From: an uncultured Collinsella sp.
GTDB taxonomy: Bacteria > Actinomycetota > Coriobacteriia > Coriobacteriales > Coriobacteriaceae
Assembly (NCBI GenBank): GCA_900757705.1
Contig: CAAEOW010000057.1
Location: forward strand, 1-18,642
Length of the DNA stretch: 18,642 nucleotides
Reading direction: 5' to 3'
Shown here: one piece after another, positions 1 through 6,802 of the stretch
Layout of the letters: each line of letters opens with the position of its first letter
How positions within the stretch are numbered: position 1 is the stretch's first letter
Position numbers and translations under genes: made by a program
Notes under the pieces: generated by a model
Databases searched by the model: none
The model's input: the letters and a program-made list of their open reading frames with translations, nothing else
What the model was told of the DNA's origin: nothing

Positions 1-21
1 CGATAACTTATATATCAACGC

Positions 22-55
22 AATAAACCCGAGCGCGAGGGCGTTTGGGTTTATT
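22..55 (+). promoter_or_regulatory. Long hairpin upstream of ackA copy 1
   Basis: Positions 22-36 pair with 41-55 to give a 15-bp stem (two G-U pairs) closed by the tetraloop GAGG. The outer part is AATAAACCC/GGGTTTATT. It ends 53 nt before the acetate kinase ATG. It could terminate a gene left of the window or be a structured 5' leader. A hairpin with the same AAACCC/GGGTTT stem lies 52 nt upstream of pta, which favours a regulatory role, but that is inference. Confidence 0.6.
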
Positions 56-108
56 ATTGAAGCGTATGTAACCTGGCGGCGCCACACCGCCTGTTAGTAG
101 GGAGACAC

Positions 109-1287
109 ATGAACGTTCTGGTCGTCAACGCAGGATCTTCGACCCTTAAGTATCAGGTCATCGATACCAAGTCCCACAAGGTGTCCGCAAAGGGCTCCTG
201 CGAGCGCGTCTGCTTTACCGGCGGTACCTTCACCCACGCTGCCAACGGCTCCAAGAAGGTGACCGAGAACATCGAGTTCCCCGACCACAAGGTCGCCATC
301 GAGGTCGTCCTGAAGGACCTTGAGGCCAACGGCGTCAAGATCGAGGGTATCGGCCACCGTATCGTTCAGGGCGGTTGGTACTTCGGTGATTCCTCCCTCG
401 TCGACGAGGACGTCCTCGCCAAGATCCGCGAGGTTGCTCCGCTCGCCCCGCTGCACAATAACCCCGAGGCCAACGTTATCGAGTACTGCCTCGAGCAGTA
501 TCCCGACCTGCCCAACGTCACGGTCTACGACACTGCTTTCCACTTCAATATGCCCGAGGTCGCCAAGACCTACGCCCTGCCCAAGGACGTCTGCGACAAG
601 CTGCACATCCGTAAGTACGGCGCCCACGGCACCAGCTACCGCTACATCTCCAAGAAGGTTGCCGAGATGACCAACGGCGAGGCTCGCAAGGTCGTCGTGT
701 GCCACATCGGTTCCGGCGCTTCCCTGTGCGCCATCGAGGACGGCAAGTGCATGGACACCACCATGGGCTTGACGCCGCTCGACGGTGTCATGATGGGCAC
801 CCGCTGCGGCTCCATCGACCCTGCTACCGTGTGCTACCTGCAGCGCGAAGGTGGCTACACCTTCGACGAGGTCGACGAGATGATGAACAAGAAGTCCGGC
901 CTTTTGGCTGTGACCGGCGGCAAGACCAACGACTGCCGCAACGTCGAGGAGCTCGCCGCTGCCGGTGACCCCGAGGCCCAGCTCGCCTTCGATATGTTCG
1001 TTTACAAGATTGCCGCCAAGGCTGCCGAGATGGCCACTTCCATGTGCGGCATGGACACCCTGGTCTTCACTGCCGGCATCGGTGAGCACGCTCCTGCCGT
1101 CCGCGCCGGCGTGGCCGACCGCCTGGCCTTTATGGGCGTCAAGATGGATCATGCCCGCAACGCCCTGCGTGGTGATGGCGCTTGGTGCCTGTCTGCCAAG
1201 GATTCCAAGGTCACGATTTTCGTCATCCCCACGGACGAGGAGTTCATGATCGCTTCCGACGTCGAGCGCATCGTCAACGGCAAGTAA
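109..1287 (+). CDS. ackA: Acetate kinase, copy 1 (diverged active-site motifs)
   Basis: Acetate kinase (ASKHA fold) interconverts acetyl phosphate plus ADP with acetate plus ATP in the cytoplasm, working with Pta. The 392 aa match the usual length. Visible motifs: N-terminal VNAGSS (N7, S10), GHRIVQGG (R84), DTAFH (D141), H173, MMGTRCGSIDP (R232), FTAGIGE (about 320-326) and PTDEE near the C-terminus. The start has an AGGGAG ribosome site at 99-104. Compared with the second copy it has T12 for S12, Y177 for the second His of the HGTSH motif, and S202 for Asn in HLGNGAS. Both copies have Gln where the family usually has His in GHRxVHGG. Strong codon bias suggests good expression. The enzyme may be fully active, altered in specificity (propionate or butyrate kinase-like) or impaired; sequence alone cannot say. 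Confidence 0.95.
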   Translation: MNVLVVNAGSSTLKYQVIDTKSHKVSAKGSCERVCFTGGTFTHAANGSKKVTENIEFPDHKVAIEVVLKDLEANGVKIEGIGHRIVQGGWYFGDSSLVDEDVLAKIREVAPLAPLHNNPEANVIEYCLEQYPDLPNVTVYDTAFHFNMPEVAKTYALPKDVCDKLHIRKYGAHGTSYRYISKKVAEMTNGEARKVVVCHIGSGASLCAIEDGKCMDTTMGLTPLDGVMMGTRCGSIDPATVCYLQREGGYTFDEVDEMMNKKSGLLAVTGGKTNDCRNVEELAAAGDPEAQLAFDMFVYKIAAKAAEMATSMCGMDTLVFTAGIGEHAPAVRAGVADRLAFMGVKMDHARNALRGDGAWCLSAKDSKVTIFVIPTDEEFMIASDVERIVNGK

Positions 1288-1298
1288 TTGCAAGAGGG

Positions 1299-1336
1299 GA
1301 GGGGCTGGACGACCGAGCGCCGTTCGGCCCCTCTTT
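1299..1336 (+). terminator. Rho-independent terminator after ackA copy 1
   Basis: A GAGGGGCTGG arm (1299-1308) pairs with 1324-1333 (ending GGCCCCTC) and is followed by TTTT. It starts 11 nt after the stop codon. This implies ackA copy 1 is transcribed separately from copy 2. Confidence 0.8.
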
Positions 1337-1356
1337 TGTGCTCGTTGGGCGATATG

Positions 1357-1376
1357 CTTGATAGCTATTTATCAAG
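1357..1376. promoter_or_regulatory. Inverted-repeat operator candidate upstream of ackA copy 2
   Basis: CTTGATA, six bases, then TATCAAG form a perfect 7-bp inverted repeat about 75 bp before the second ackA start. A possible -10 (TAAAAT, 1394-1399) lies downstream, so the repeat would sit over the -35 region. The 18-bp TTG-N12-CAA layout recalls Rex (NADH-sensing) operators, but the half-sites are not the standard TTGTGA/TTGTTA. The octamer GATAACTT at 1381-1388 also occurs at 2-9, upstream of ackA copy 1. Confidence 0.4.
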
Positions 1377-1451
1377 TTGTGATAACTTCTTATTAAAATG
1401 CGGCCGCCTTAAGGGGTCTGCGTCGACCGTATTGCACTGCAAAGGAGTCTC

Positions 1452-2630
1452 ATGAACGTACTTGTTGTCAACGCCGGCAGCTCAAGCCTTAAATATCAGC
1501 TTTTGGATACCGATACCCGCGAGGTTTTCGCCAAGGGCAACTGCGAACGTATCGGTTCGGACATGGGCATCTTTGGCCACTCCGAGAACGGTGGCGCCAA
1601 GCAGACCGAGGAGGTCCCTTTCCCCGATCATCGCTCTGCTATCGCTCGCGTGCTCGAGGAGCTCGAGAAGACCGACTTTACGATTGATGGCATTGGCCAT
1701 CGTATCGTTCAGGGCGGCTGGCACTTCGATGATTCCGCAGTTGTCGACGACGAGGTTATGGCCAAGATTCTTGAGGTGGCACCGCTTGCTCCGCTGCACA
1801 ACTACGGCGAGGCCGCAGCAATCGAGTATTGCCGCGAGAAGTATCCGGAGCTGCCCAACGTGGCCGTCTTCGACACCTCGTTCCACATGACCATGCCCGA
1901 GGTTGCCTACACCTACGCCCTGCCCAAGGACGTGTGCGACAAGTATCACGTGCGCAAGTACGGCGCTCACGGAACGAGCCACCGCTACGAGTGGATGATG
2001 GCCAAGGAGATCCTGGGTTCGCGCTGCCACCGCCTGCTTTCGTGCCATCTAGGTAACGGTGCCTCGCTTGCCGCTATCGAGGACGGTGTTTGCCGCGATA
2101 CCACGATGGGCCTCACGCCGCTCGACGGCTTGATGATGGGAACCCGCTGCGGCTCCATCGATCCGGCCACCGTGTGCTACCTGCAGCGCGAGGGCGGCTA
2201 CAGCTACCAGGAAGTCGACGACATGATGAACAAGCAGTCCGGTCTGCTTGCCATCTCGGGTATCTCCAACGATGCCCGCGACATTCGTACGCGCGCCTCT
2301 GAGGGTGACGAGCGCTGCCTGCTCGCCTTCGATATGTTCGCATACAAGGCCATGCAGCAGGCTGGTTCCATGATTGCCTCCATGGCGGGCGTGGACACCA
2401 TTACCTTTACCGCCGGCATCGGCGAGAATGACTGGTCGATCCGCAAGGCCTTCTGCGACTGCTTCGAGTGGCTGGGCGTGCGCATCGACAACAACAAGAA
2501 CCGCGAGGCCGTGGGCAACGGACCGCAGGTCATTAGCGCCGCCGGTTCCGCCGTTACGGTCATGGTCATCCCCACCGACGAGGAATACATGATCGCCCAC
2601 GACGTCGAGCGCCTGACCGCGAACAACTAG
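1452..2630 (+). CDS. ackA: Acetate kinase, copy 2 (canonical)
   Basis: Second acetate kinase, also 392 aa, roughly 60% identical to copy 1 by eye and colinear along its whole length, so the pair is a tandem duplication that has since diverged. It keeps the family residues altered in copy 1: S12, H173 and H177 in GAHGTSH, and N202 in HLGNGAS, together with R84, D141, R232, FTAGIGEN and PTDEE. The start follows AAAGGAG at 1441-1447. It has its own upstream region and terminator. It faces pta, so the acetyl-CoA to acetate pathway is encoded here by convergent transcripts rather than the usual pta-ackA operon. It is the better candidate for the housekeeping acetate kinase. Confidence 0.96.
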   Translation: MNVLVVNAGSSSLKYQLLDTDTREVFAKGNCERIGSDMGIFGHSENGGAKQTEEVPFPDHRSAIARVLEELEKTDFTIDGIGHRIVQGGWHFDDSAVVDDEVMAKILEVAPLAPLHNYGEAAAIEYCREKYPELPNVAVFDTSFHMTMPEVAYTYALPKDVCDKYHVRKYGAHGTSHRYEWMMAKEILGSRCHRLLSCHLGNGASLAAIEDGVCRDTTMGLTPLDGLMMGTRCGSIDPATVCYLQREGGYSYQEVDDMMNKQSGLLAISGISNDARDIRTRASEGDERCLLAFDMFAYKAMQQAGSMIASMAGVDTITFTAGIGENDWSIRKAFCDCFEWLGVRIDNNKNREAVGNGPQVISAAGSAVTVMVIPTDEEYMIAHDVERLTANN

Positions 2631-2650
2631 CGCTCATTTGCAACTAAACG

Positions 2651-2687
2651 AAAGGCCTTCAGAGCAAACGGCTTCGGAGGCCTTTTT
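2651..2687 (+). terminator. Rho-independent terminator after ackA copy 2
   Basis: AAAGGCCTTC (2651-2660) pairs with 2676-2685 over 10 bp including one G-U, followed by a T run to 2687. It lies 20 nt past the stop codon. Confidence 0.85.
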
Positions 2688-2849
2688 GTTGTCAGGGGGA
2701 CGGCGGCCGCACTCCGCCTTTCGGATCCAAAGTGATCGATCCCAAACGCATGTGCTCTCAGCAACAGGACCCATTCATTCAGATCCTCAGCCCCAGCTCG
2801 TAGCCAAGCCGCCGTCCACTCCAGATTCCTTAGCTGCCACGTAGCGGCA
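2688..2849. other. Non-coding stretch between ackA copy 2 and hairpin element 1
   Basis: No convincing gene is seen. A 10-bp inverted repeat GGACGGCGGC (2698-2707) / GCCGCCGTCC (2808-2817) brackets about 100 bp. Both strands stay open for 60-70 codons, but with no ribosome site and no recognisable protein. It may be part of a dispersed intergenic repeat; a genome-wide search would tell. Confidence 0.4.
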
Positions 2850-2976
2850 GGGACCCTACAGGGTAAAGCTCTGAAAACATTCCGCAGGACGGAGGAAGCC
2901 CCCGCCGCACGTAGTGCGCAGCGGGGGCTTCCGACATGTCCGAGGACGTTTTCAGAGCTTTACCCTGTAGGGTCCC
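2850..2976. repeat. Giant hairpin element 1 (29-bp perfect arms, nested inner hairpin)
   Basis: Bases 2850-2878 are the exact reverse complement of 2948-2976 (29 of 29). Inside, 2894-2905 pairs perfectly with 2921-2932, and CGCAC (2906-2910) with GTGCG (2914-2918). A further outer match, GTAGCGG (2841-2847) with CCGCTAC (2989-2995), runs into the pta stop codon. The element sits between convergent ackA copy 2 and pta, 15 bp from the pta stop. No T run follows either arm, so it is not a classic intrinsic terminator. It may stabilise mRNA 3' ends, act as a two-way terminator, or be a BIME-like DNA element. Confidence 0.85.
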
Positions 2977-2991
2977 GAGGGGATACGTCCG

Positions 2992-3972
2992 CTACTCAGC
3001 CATCTGAGCCTGGACGGCGGTGATGGCCACGACACCCACGATGTCGTCGGCAGAGCAGCCGCGCGACAGGTCGTTGACCGGCTTGGCGATGCCCTGCAGG
3101 ATGGGGCCGTAGGCGTCAGCGCCAGCGAAGCGCTGGACCAGCTTGTAGCCGATGTTGCCGGCCTCGAGGTCGGGGAACACGAGCACGTTGGCCTTACCGG
3201 CGACGGAGGAGCCGGGAGCCTTGAGCTGGGCGACGGTGGGGACGATAGCAGCATCGAGCTGCAGGTCGCCGTCGATGGCGAGCTCGGGTGCCTTCTCCTT
3301 GCAGAACTTCACGGCCTCCTGGACCTTCTTGGCGACCTCGCCACCGGCGGAGCCCATGGTGGAGTAGGAGAGCATGGCCACGTGCGGCTCAACATTGCCC
3401 ATAAAGGTGGACCAGGAGTGGGCCGAGGCGATGGCGATCTCGGAGAGCTCGTCAGAGGACGGGTTGATGTTGAGGCCGCAGTCGGCGAAGATCAGCGTAC
3501 CGTCGGTGCCGAATTGCGGGGTGTCGGTGCACATCACGAAGAAGGCCGAGACCAGCTTGGTACCCGGGGCGGTCTTAAGGATCTGCAGCGCGGGGCGCAG
3601 TGTGTCGGCGGTGGAGTGGCAGGCACCGGAGACCAGGCCGTCGGCATCGCCCATCTTGACCATCATGGTGCCAAAGTAGGTGGCGTCCATCACCTGGGCA
3701 CGAGCCTGCTCGATGGTAACGCCCTTCTTGGCGCGGAGCTCGGCAAACTTCTGTGCGTACTCCTCGTGCTTCTCGGCATTGCGCGGGTCGATGACGGTGG
3801 CGCCGGGAACGTTGATCTCGTTGGGATCGCCCAGGATGACGATGTTGGCCAGGCCTTCTTCGATGATCTTGTTTGCCGCGACGATGGTACGCGGATCCTC
3901 GCCCTCGGGCAGGACGATCGTCTTAAGGTCGGCCTTGGCGGCAGACTTCATACGGTTCAGGAAATCGCTCAT
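2992..3972 (-). CDS. pta: Phosphate acetyltransferase (short form)
   Basis: Transfers the acetyl group from acetyl-CoA to phosphate, giving acetyl phosphate for acetate kinase; cytoplasmic. The 326 aa equal the short PTA_PTB-only form, without the N-terminal regulatory domains of the long enterobacterial enzyme. Family motifs in order: IVLPEGEDPR (19-28), SAFFVM (142-147), MLSYSTMGSA (200-209), NVLVFPDLEAGNIGYK (262-277), GPILQG and KPVNDLSRGC (297-306), the last carrying the conserved Ser-Arg pair of the active site. The ATG is preceded by AAGGAG. The gene is convergent with ackA copy 2 and divergent from glf. Its 5' region holds a 10-bp hairpin resembling the one before ackA copy 1. Confidence 0.97.
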   Translation of the reverse strand: MSDFLNRMKSAAKADLKTIVLPEGEDPRTIVAANKIIEEGLANIVILGDPNEINVPGATVIDPRNAEKHEEYAQKFAELRAKKGVTIEQARAQVMDATYFGTMMVKMGDADGLVSGACHSTADTLRPALQILKTAPGTKLVSAFFVMCTDTPQFGTDGTLIFADCGLNINPSSDELSEIAIASAHSWSTFMGNVEPHVAMLSYSTMGSAGGEVAKKVQEAVKFCKEKAPELAIDGDLQLDAAIVPTVAQLKAPGSSVAGKANVLVFPDLEAGNIGYKLVQRFAGADAYGPILQGIAKPVNDLSRGCSADDIVGVVAITAVQAQMAE

Positions 3973-4024
3973 GATACTCCTTACAAGCGTTTCGCTAAGC
4001 TCCAGGCCCTCGGCTGTACACGAA

Positions 4025-4047
4025 TAAACCCGCTGCTAGCGGGTTTA
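4025..4047 (-). promoter_or_regulatory. Hairpin in the pta 5' region
   Basis: TAAACCCGCT (4025-4034) and AGCGGGTTTA (4038-4047) form a perfect 10-bp stem with a 3-nt loop. It ends 52 nt before the pta start. Because pta and glf diverge, it is not at the 3' end of any gene, so a terminator for an upstream gene is unlikely. If the promoter is at 4100-4105 it lies in the pta leader RNA. Confidence 0.65.
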
Positions 4048-4099
4048 CCTTTCAATAATGTACGCCGCGGTGCTTGAGCTTTCCTTGTGTGGCAAGCTC

Positions 4100-4125
4100 A
4101 TTATAGGACGCATTAGCGCTATAAT
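4100..4125. promoter_or_regulatory. Divergent promoter -10 boxes for pta (-) and glf (+)
   Basis: A perfect TATAAT reads on the minus strand at 4105-4100 (toward pta) and another on the plus strand at 4120-4125 (toward glf). Neither has a clear TTGACA-like -35 at normal spacing, so these are candidates only. The plus-strand box sits inside the short inverted repeat AGCG/CGCT. Confidence 0.4.
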
Positions 4126-4204
4126 CGCTCTGATAAATATGTCTCGACGTATGTTCGAGAAAAAGCCCAGTTAAAAAGCGTGTGGCTTTTGACAAGGAGT
4201 ATCG

Positions 4205-5407
4205 ATGCAGATTACCTCAGGCCTGCCTGAAGGCTTTAATGCCGGTGCGTACGACATGATCGTTGTCGGCGCCGGTTATGCCGGTGCCGTTTGCGCCCGC
4301 CGTCTTGCCGAAACTATCGGCTATCGTGTTGCCGTTTTGGAACGTCGCGGCCACATCGCGGGTAATGCCTACGACTGCACTGACGAGGCCGGAATCCTGG
4401 TCCACGAGTACGGTCCGCACATCTATCACACTTTTAATGAGCGCGTCCATAACTTCCTGTCGCGCTTTACCAAGTGGACGGACTACCAGCACAAGGTGCT
4501 CGCCAACATCAACGGCACCCTCATGCCCGTACCCTTTAACCATGCGAGCCTCAAGCTCGCCTTTGGCGATGAGCGCGGCGAGGAGCTGTATCAGAAGCTC
4601 GTGGAGACCTTTGGCAAGGACGTCAAGGTGCCCATTATGGAGCTGCGCAAGAAGAACGACCCGGATCTTGCCGAGGTCGCCGATTATGTCTATGAGAACG
4701 TCTTTTTGCATTACACCATGAAGCAGTGGGGCCAGACGCCCGACCAGATCGACCCCTCGATCACCGGCCGCGTTCCCGTCTTTGTGGGCGATGACGATCG
4801 CTACTTCCCGCAGGCTCCTTTCCAGGGCATGCCGCAGGACGGCTATACCGCGCTGTTCGAGCATATGCTCGATCACGATCTGATCGACGTATTCTGTGAC
4901 GTAGACGCCCGTGACCTCTTTGAAATCGACGAGACCACCGTCAAGATCGACGGCAAGGTCTATGGCGGCGAGATCGTCTACACCGGTCCGCTCGACGAGC
5001 TATTCAACCTCGACCTGGGCGCGCTGCCGTACCGCACGCTCGATATGAAGTTCGAGACGCTCGATATGGACCAGTTCCAGCCCGTGGGCACCGTCAACTA
5101 CACCACGAGCGAGGACTATACGCGCATCACCGAGTTCAAGAACATGACTGGTCAGGTCCTGCCCGGCAAGACCACCATCATGAAGGAGTACTCCAAGGCC
5201 TATACGCCCGGCTCGGGCGAGACGCCGTACTACGCTATTCTGGAGCCCGAGAACCGTGAGCTCTATGAGCGCTACCTTGAGCGCGTCCAGAACCTGACGA
5301 ACTTCCACCCGGTGGGTCGTCTGGCCGAGTATCGTTACTACGATATGGACGCCGTGACCAATTCTGCCCTCGATCTTTCGGATGAGATTATCGCCTGCCA
5401 TGCATAA
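4205..5407 (+). CDS. glf: UDP-galactopyranose mutase
   Basis: Flavoenzyme that interconverts UDP-galactopyranose and UDP-galactofuranose, supplying the furanose form for cell-surface glycans. At 400 aa it is slightly above family length because of a roughly 15-residue N-terminal extension. Visible: FAD-binding GAGYAG (22-27), ribose-binding E46 followed by RRGHIAGNAYD, HEYGPHIYHT (67-76), the FLHYTMKQWG segment (167-176), GRVPV (188-192, conserved Arg) and the C-terminal flavin-contact region GRLAEYRYYDMDA. The start has AAGGAG at 4194-4199. It overlaps the downstream glycosyltransferase by 8 bp, so the two are cotranslated and probably work in one glycan pathway. Confidence 0.96.
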   Translation: MQITSGLPEGFNAGAYDMIVVGAGYAGAVCARRLAETIGYRVAVLERRGHIAGNAYDCTDEAGILVHEYGPHIYHTFNERVHNFLSRFTKWTDYQHKVLANINGTLMPVPFNHASLKLAFGDERGEELYQKLVETFGKDVKVPIMELRKKNDPDLAEVADYVYENVFLHYTMKQWGQTPDQIDPSITGRVPVFVGDDDRYFPQAPFQGMPQDGYTALFEHMLDHDLIDVFCDVDARDLFEIDETTVKIDGKVYGGEIVYTGPLDELFNLDLGALPYRTLDMKFETLDMDQFQPVGTVNYTTSEDYTRITEFKNMTGQVLPGKTTIMKEYSKAYTPGSGETPYYAILEPENRELYERYLERVQNLTNFHPVGRLAEYRYYDMDAVTNSALDLSDEIIACHA

Positions 5408-6431
5408 AGTCATAACATTCGGTATTCCCTCGTATAACGCCGCCAAGGATATGGACCATTGCATCACCTCCATCTTGGAGGGGAGCAATTACGCCACCGA
5501 TATCGAGATTATCGTGGTGGACGACGGCTCCAAGGACGAGACGGCCGCCAAGGCCGACGAGTGGGAGGCCCGTTATCCTGGAATCATCCGCGCGGTGCAC
5601 CAGGAGAATGGCGGCCACGGTATCGCCGTCCTCTCGGGCCTGTGTGAGGCGCATGGTACGTACTATAAGGTCGTTGACTCGGACGACTGGCTCGACGGTG
5701 CGGCGCTTTCGACCATGCTGTCGATTCTGCGTGGCTTTGAGGAGCGCGACCAGCGCGTCGACCTGTTTATCTCGAACTACGTGTACGAGAAGGTTTACGA
5801 GGGCACGCATACCGCTATTGGCTACAAGTTTGCCCTGCCGCGCAAAAAGATTTTCTCTTGGGACCAGATCGGACACTTCCGTCCCGATCAGAACCTGCTC
5901 ATGCACAGCCTGTGCTATCGCACCGACGTACTGCGCGAGTCCAATCTGCCTATGCCGGCACACACGTTCTACGTGGATAATATCTACGCATACGTGCCGC
6001 TGCCGCGCTGCAAGACCATGTACTACGCCGACATCGACCTCTATCGCTACTTTATCGGTCGCGAGGGCCAGAGCGTCAACGAGGCTACGATGGTCAAGCG
6101 CCTGGGTCAGCAGTTCCGCATAACGCGCATCATGATGGAATCGTTCCACCTGTACCAGGACGTTGAGTCCTCGCGTCTGCGTTCGTACATGATGGGCTAC
6201 TTCACCATGATGATGGCTATTTGCTCGGTGCTCACCAAGCTTTCCGAGGAAGATTGTGCCGATGAGCGCCTGAAGACGCTGTGGAAGGACCTGAAGGAGT
6301 ACGACGAGCGCATGTATCGTCGCGCTCGCTACGGCGTGGTCGGATTCTTTACCAACCTGCATGGACGGGCCGGAGACAAAACCACACTCGGCCTATACCA
6401 TCTTGCCTCAAAGATCTTCAAATTCAACTAG
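5400..6431 (+). CDS. Family 2 glycosyltransferase
   Basis: Soluble GT-A fold glycosyltransferase of 343 aa. The N-terminus has the GT2 pattern ITFGIPSYNAA (5-15), then VVDDGSKDET (39-48), ENGGHGIAVLSG (69-80) and the metal/nucleotide-binding DSDDW (93-97). No membrane segment is obvious. I place the start at 5400, inside the end of glf, because it gives the usual short GT2 N-terminus; an in-frame ATG at 5382 would add six residues. There is no strong ribosome site, as expected for coupled translation. The pairing with glf suggests transfer of galactofuranose or a related sugar; acceptor and donor cannot be read from sequence. The last codons (LYHLASKIFKFN) recur inverted downstream. Confidence 0.9.
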   Translation: MHKVITFGIPSYNAAKDMDHCITSILEGSNYATDIEIIVVDDGSKDETAAKADEWEARYPGIIRAVHQENGGHGIAVLSGLCEAHGTYYKVVDSDDWLDGAALSTMLSILRGFEERDQRVDLFISNYVYEKVYEGTHTAIGYKFALPRKKIFSWDQIGHFRPDQNLLMHSLCYRTDVLRESNLPMPAHTFYVDNIYAYVPLPRCKTMYYADIDLYRYFIGREGQSVNEATMVKRLGQQFRITRIMMESFHLYQDVESSRLRSYMMGYFTMMMAICSVLTKLSEEDCADERLKTLWKDLKEYDERMYRRARYGVVGFFTNLHGRAGDKTTLGLYHLASKIFKFN

Positions 6432-6463
6432 CTGCTGAGTAATCGCTGCTGATAGGTTGACTG

Positions 6464-6573
6464 GGCCCCTTGGCCTTTAGTTTGCTACTGCGAACAGTCC
6501 TGCTCGCACGGAAAGCACATTAAGTGCTTTCCGGCTCGTGCGGAACTTGTATCAAACTAAAGGCCAAAGGGCC
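6464..6573. repeat. Giant hairpin element 2 (21-bp arms, conserved core)
   Basis: Bases 6464-6484 pair with 6553-6573 at 20 of 21 positions. The core holds GGAAAGCAC (6510-6518) pairing with GTGCTTTCC (6524-6532) around the loop ATTAA, flanked by CGCAC on the left and GTGCG on the right with a GGCTC bulge. It begins 32 bp after the glycosyltransferase stop. Its core is nearly identical to element 3 read on the opposite strand. Neither side carries a typical T run. Confidence 0.85.
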
Positions 6574-6600
6574 TCTGCTATAAGAATCGATTGTCAGGAA

Positions 6601-6638
6601 GTTGAATTTGAAGATCTTCGACGCGTGGTACAAAGGGG
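6601..6638 (-). pseudogene. Scrap of a second glycosyltransferase 3' end
   Basis: Positions 6601-6618 are the exact reverse complement of 6411-6428, the last six codons of the glycosyltransferase before its stop. Read on the minus strand the match extends to LYHASKIFKFN, against LYHLASKIFKFN in the intact gene, with synonymous differences and one missing codon. Similarity ends beyond that and no stop follows immediately. It looks like the last dozen codons of a lost, oppositely oriented paralogue or a small inverted duplication; too short to decide. Confidence 0.5.
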
Positions 6639-6665
6639 CCTGGGCTGAAAAGAATTTGGTTGGTA

Positions 6666-6790
6666 GGTTGCCCGGTGGGGTTTGGTTATGTTTGTCGCGA
6701 GTTCCGCACGAGCCGAAGAGCACTTAATGTGCTCTTCGTGCGAGCCAGGACTGTAGAGCAGCAAACATAACCAAACCCCACCGGGCAACC
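6666..6790. repeat. Giant hairpin element 3 (29-bp perfect arms, same core as element 2)
   Basis: Bases 6666-6694 are the exact reverse complement of 6762-6790 (29 of 29). The inner hairpin is CGAAGAGCAC (6713-6722) with GTGCTCTTCG (6729-6738) around TTAATG-type loop bases. Read on the minus strand, the core matches element 2 (ACAGTCCT, CTCGCACG, ACATTAAGTGC, CGGCTCGTGCGGAACT). The arms are unrelated to those of element 2. It ends 12 bp from the peptidase stop codon. Confidence 0.88.
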
Positions 6791-6802
6791 GGACGAGCTA
6801 GT

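Noticed and set aside
94..1293. 399-aa open frame on the minus strand opposite ackA copy 1
   Set aside because: It mirrors acetate kinase almost exactly; antisense frames stay open because of the G/C-rich third positions. No ribosome site or recognisable protein.
2638..2844. 68-aa plus-strand open frame after ackA copy 2
   Set aside because: Starts inside the terminator region, has no ribosome site and no protein-like pattern.
6464..6790. Integron attC sites or retron msr-msd as an identity for the giant hairpins
   Set aside because: The ends lack the attC core-site bases, and there is no integrase or reverse transcriptase gene in the window.
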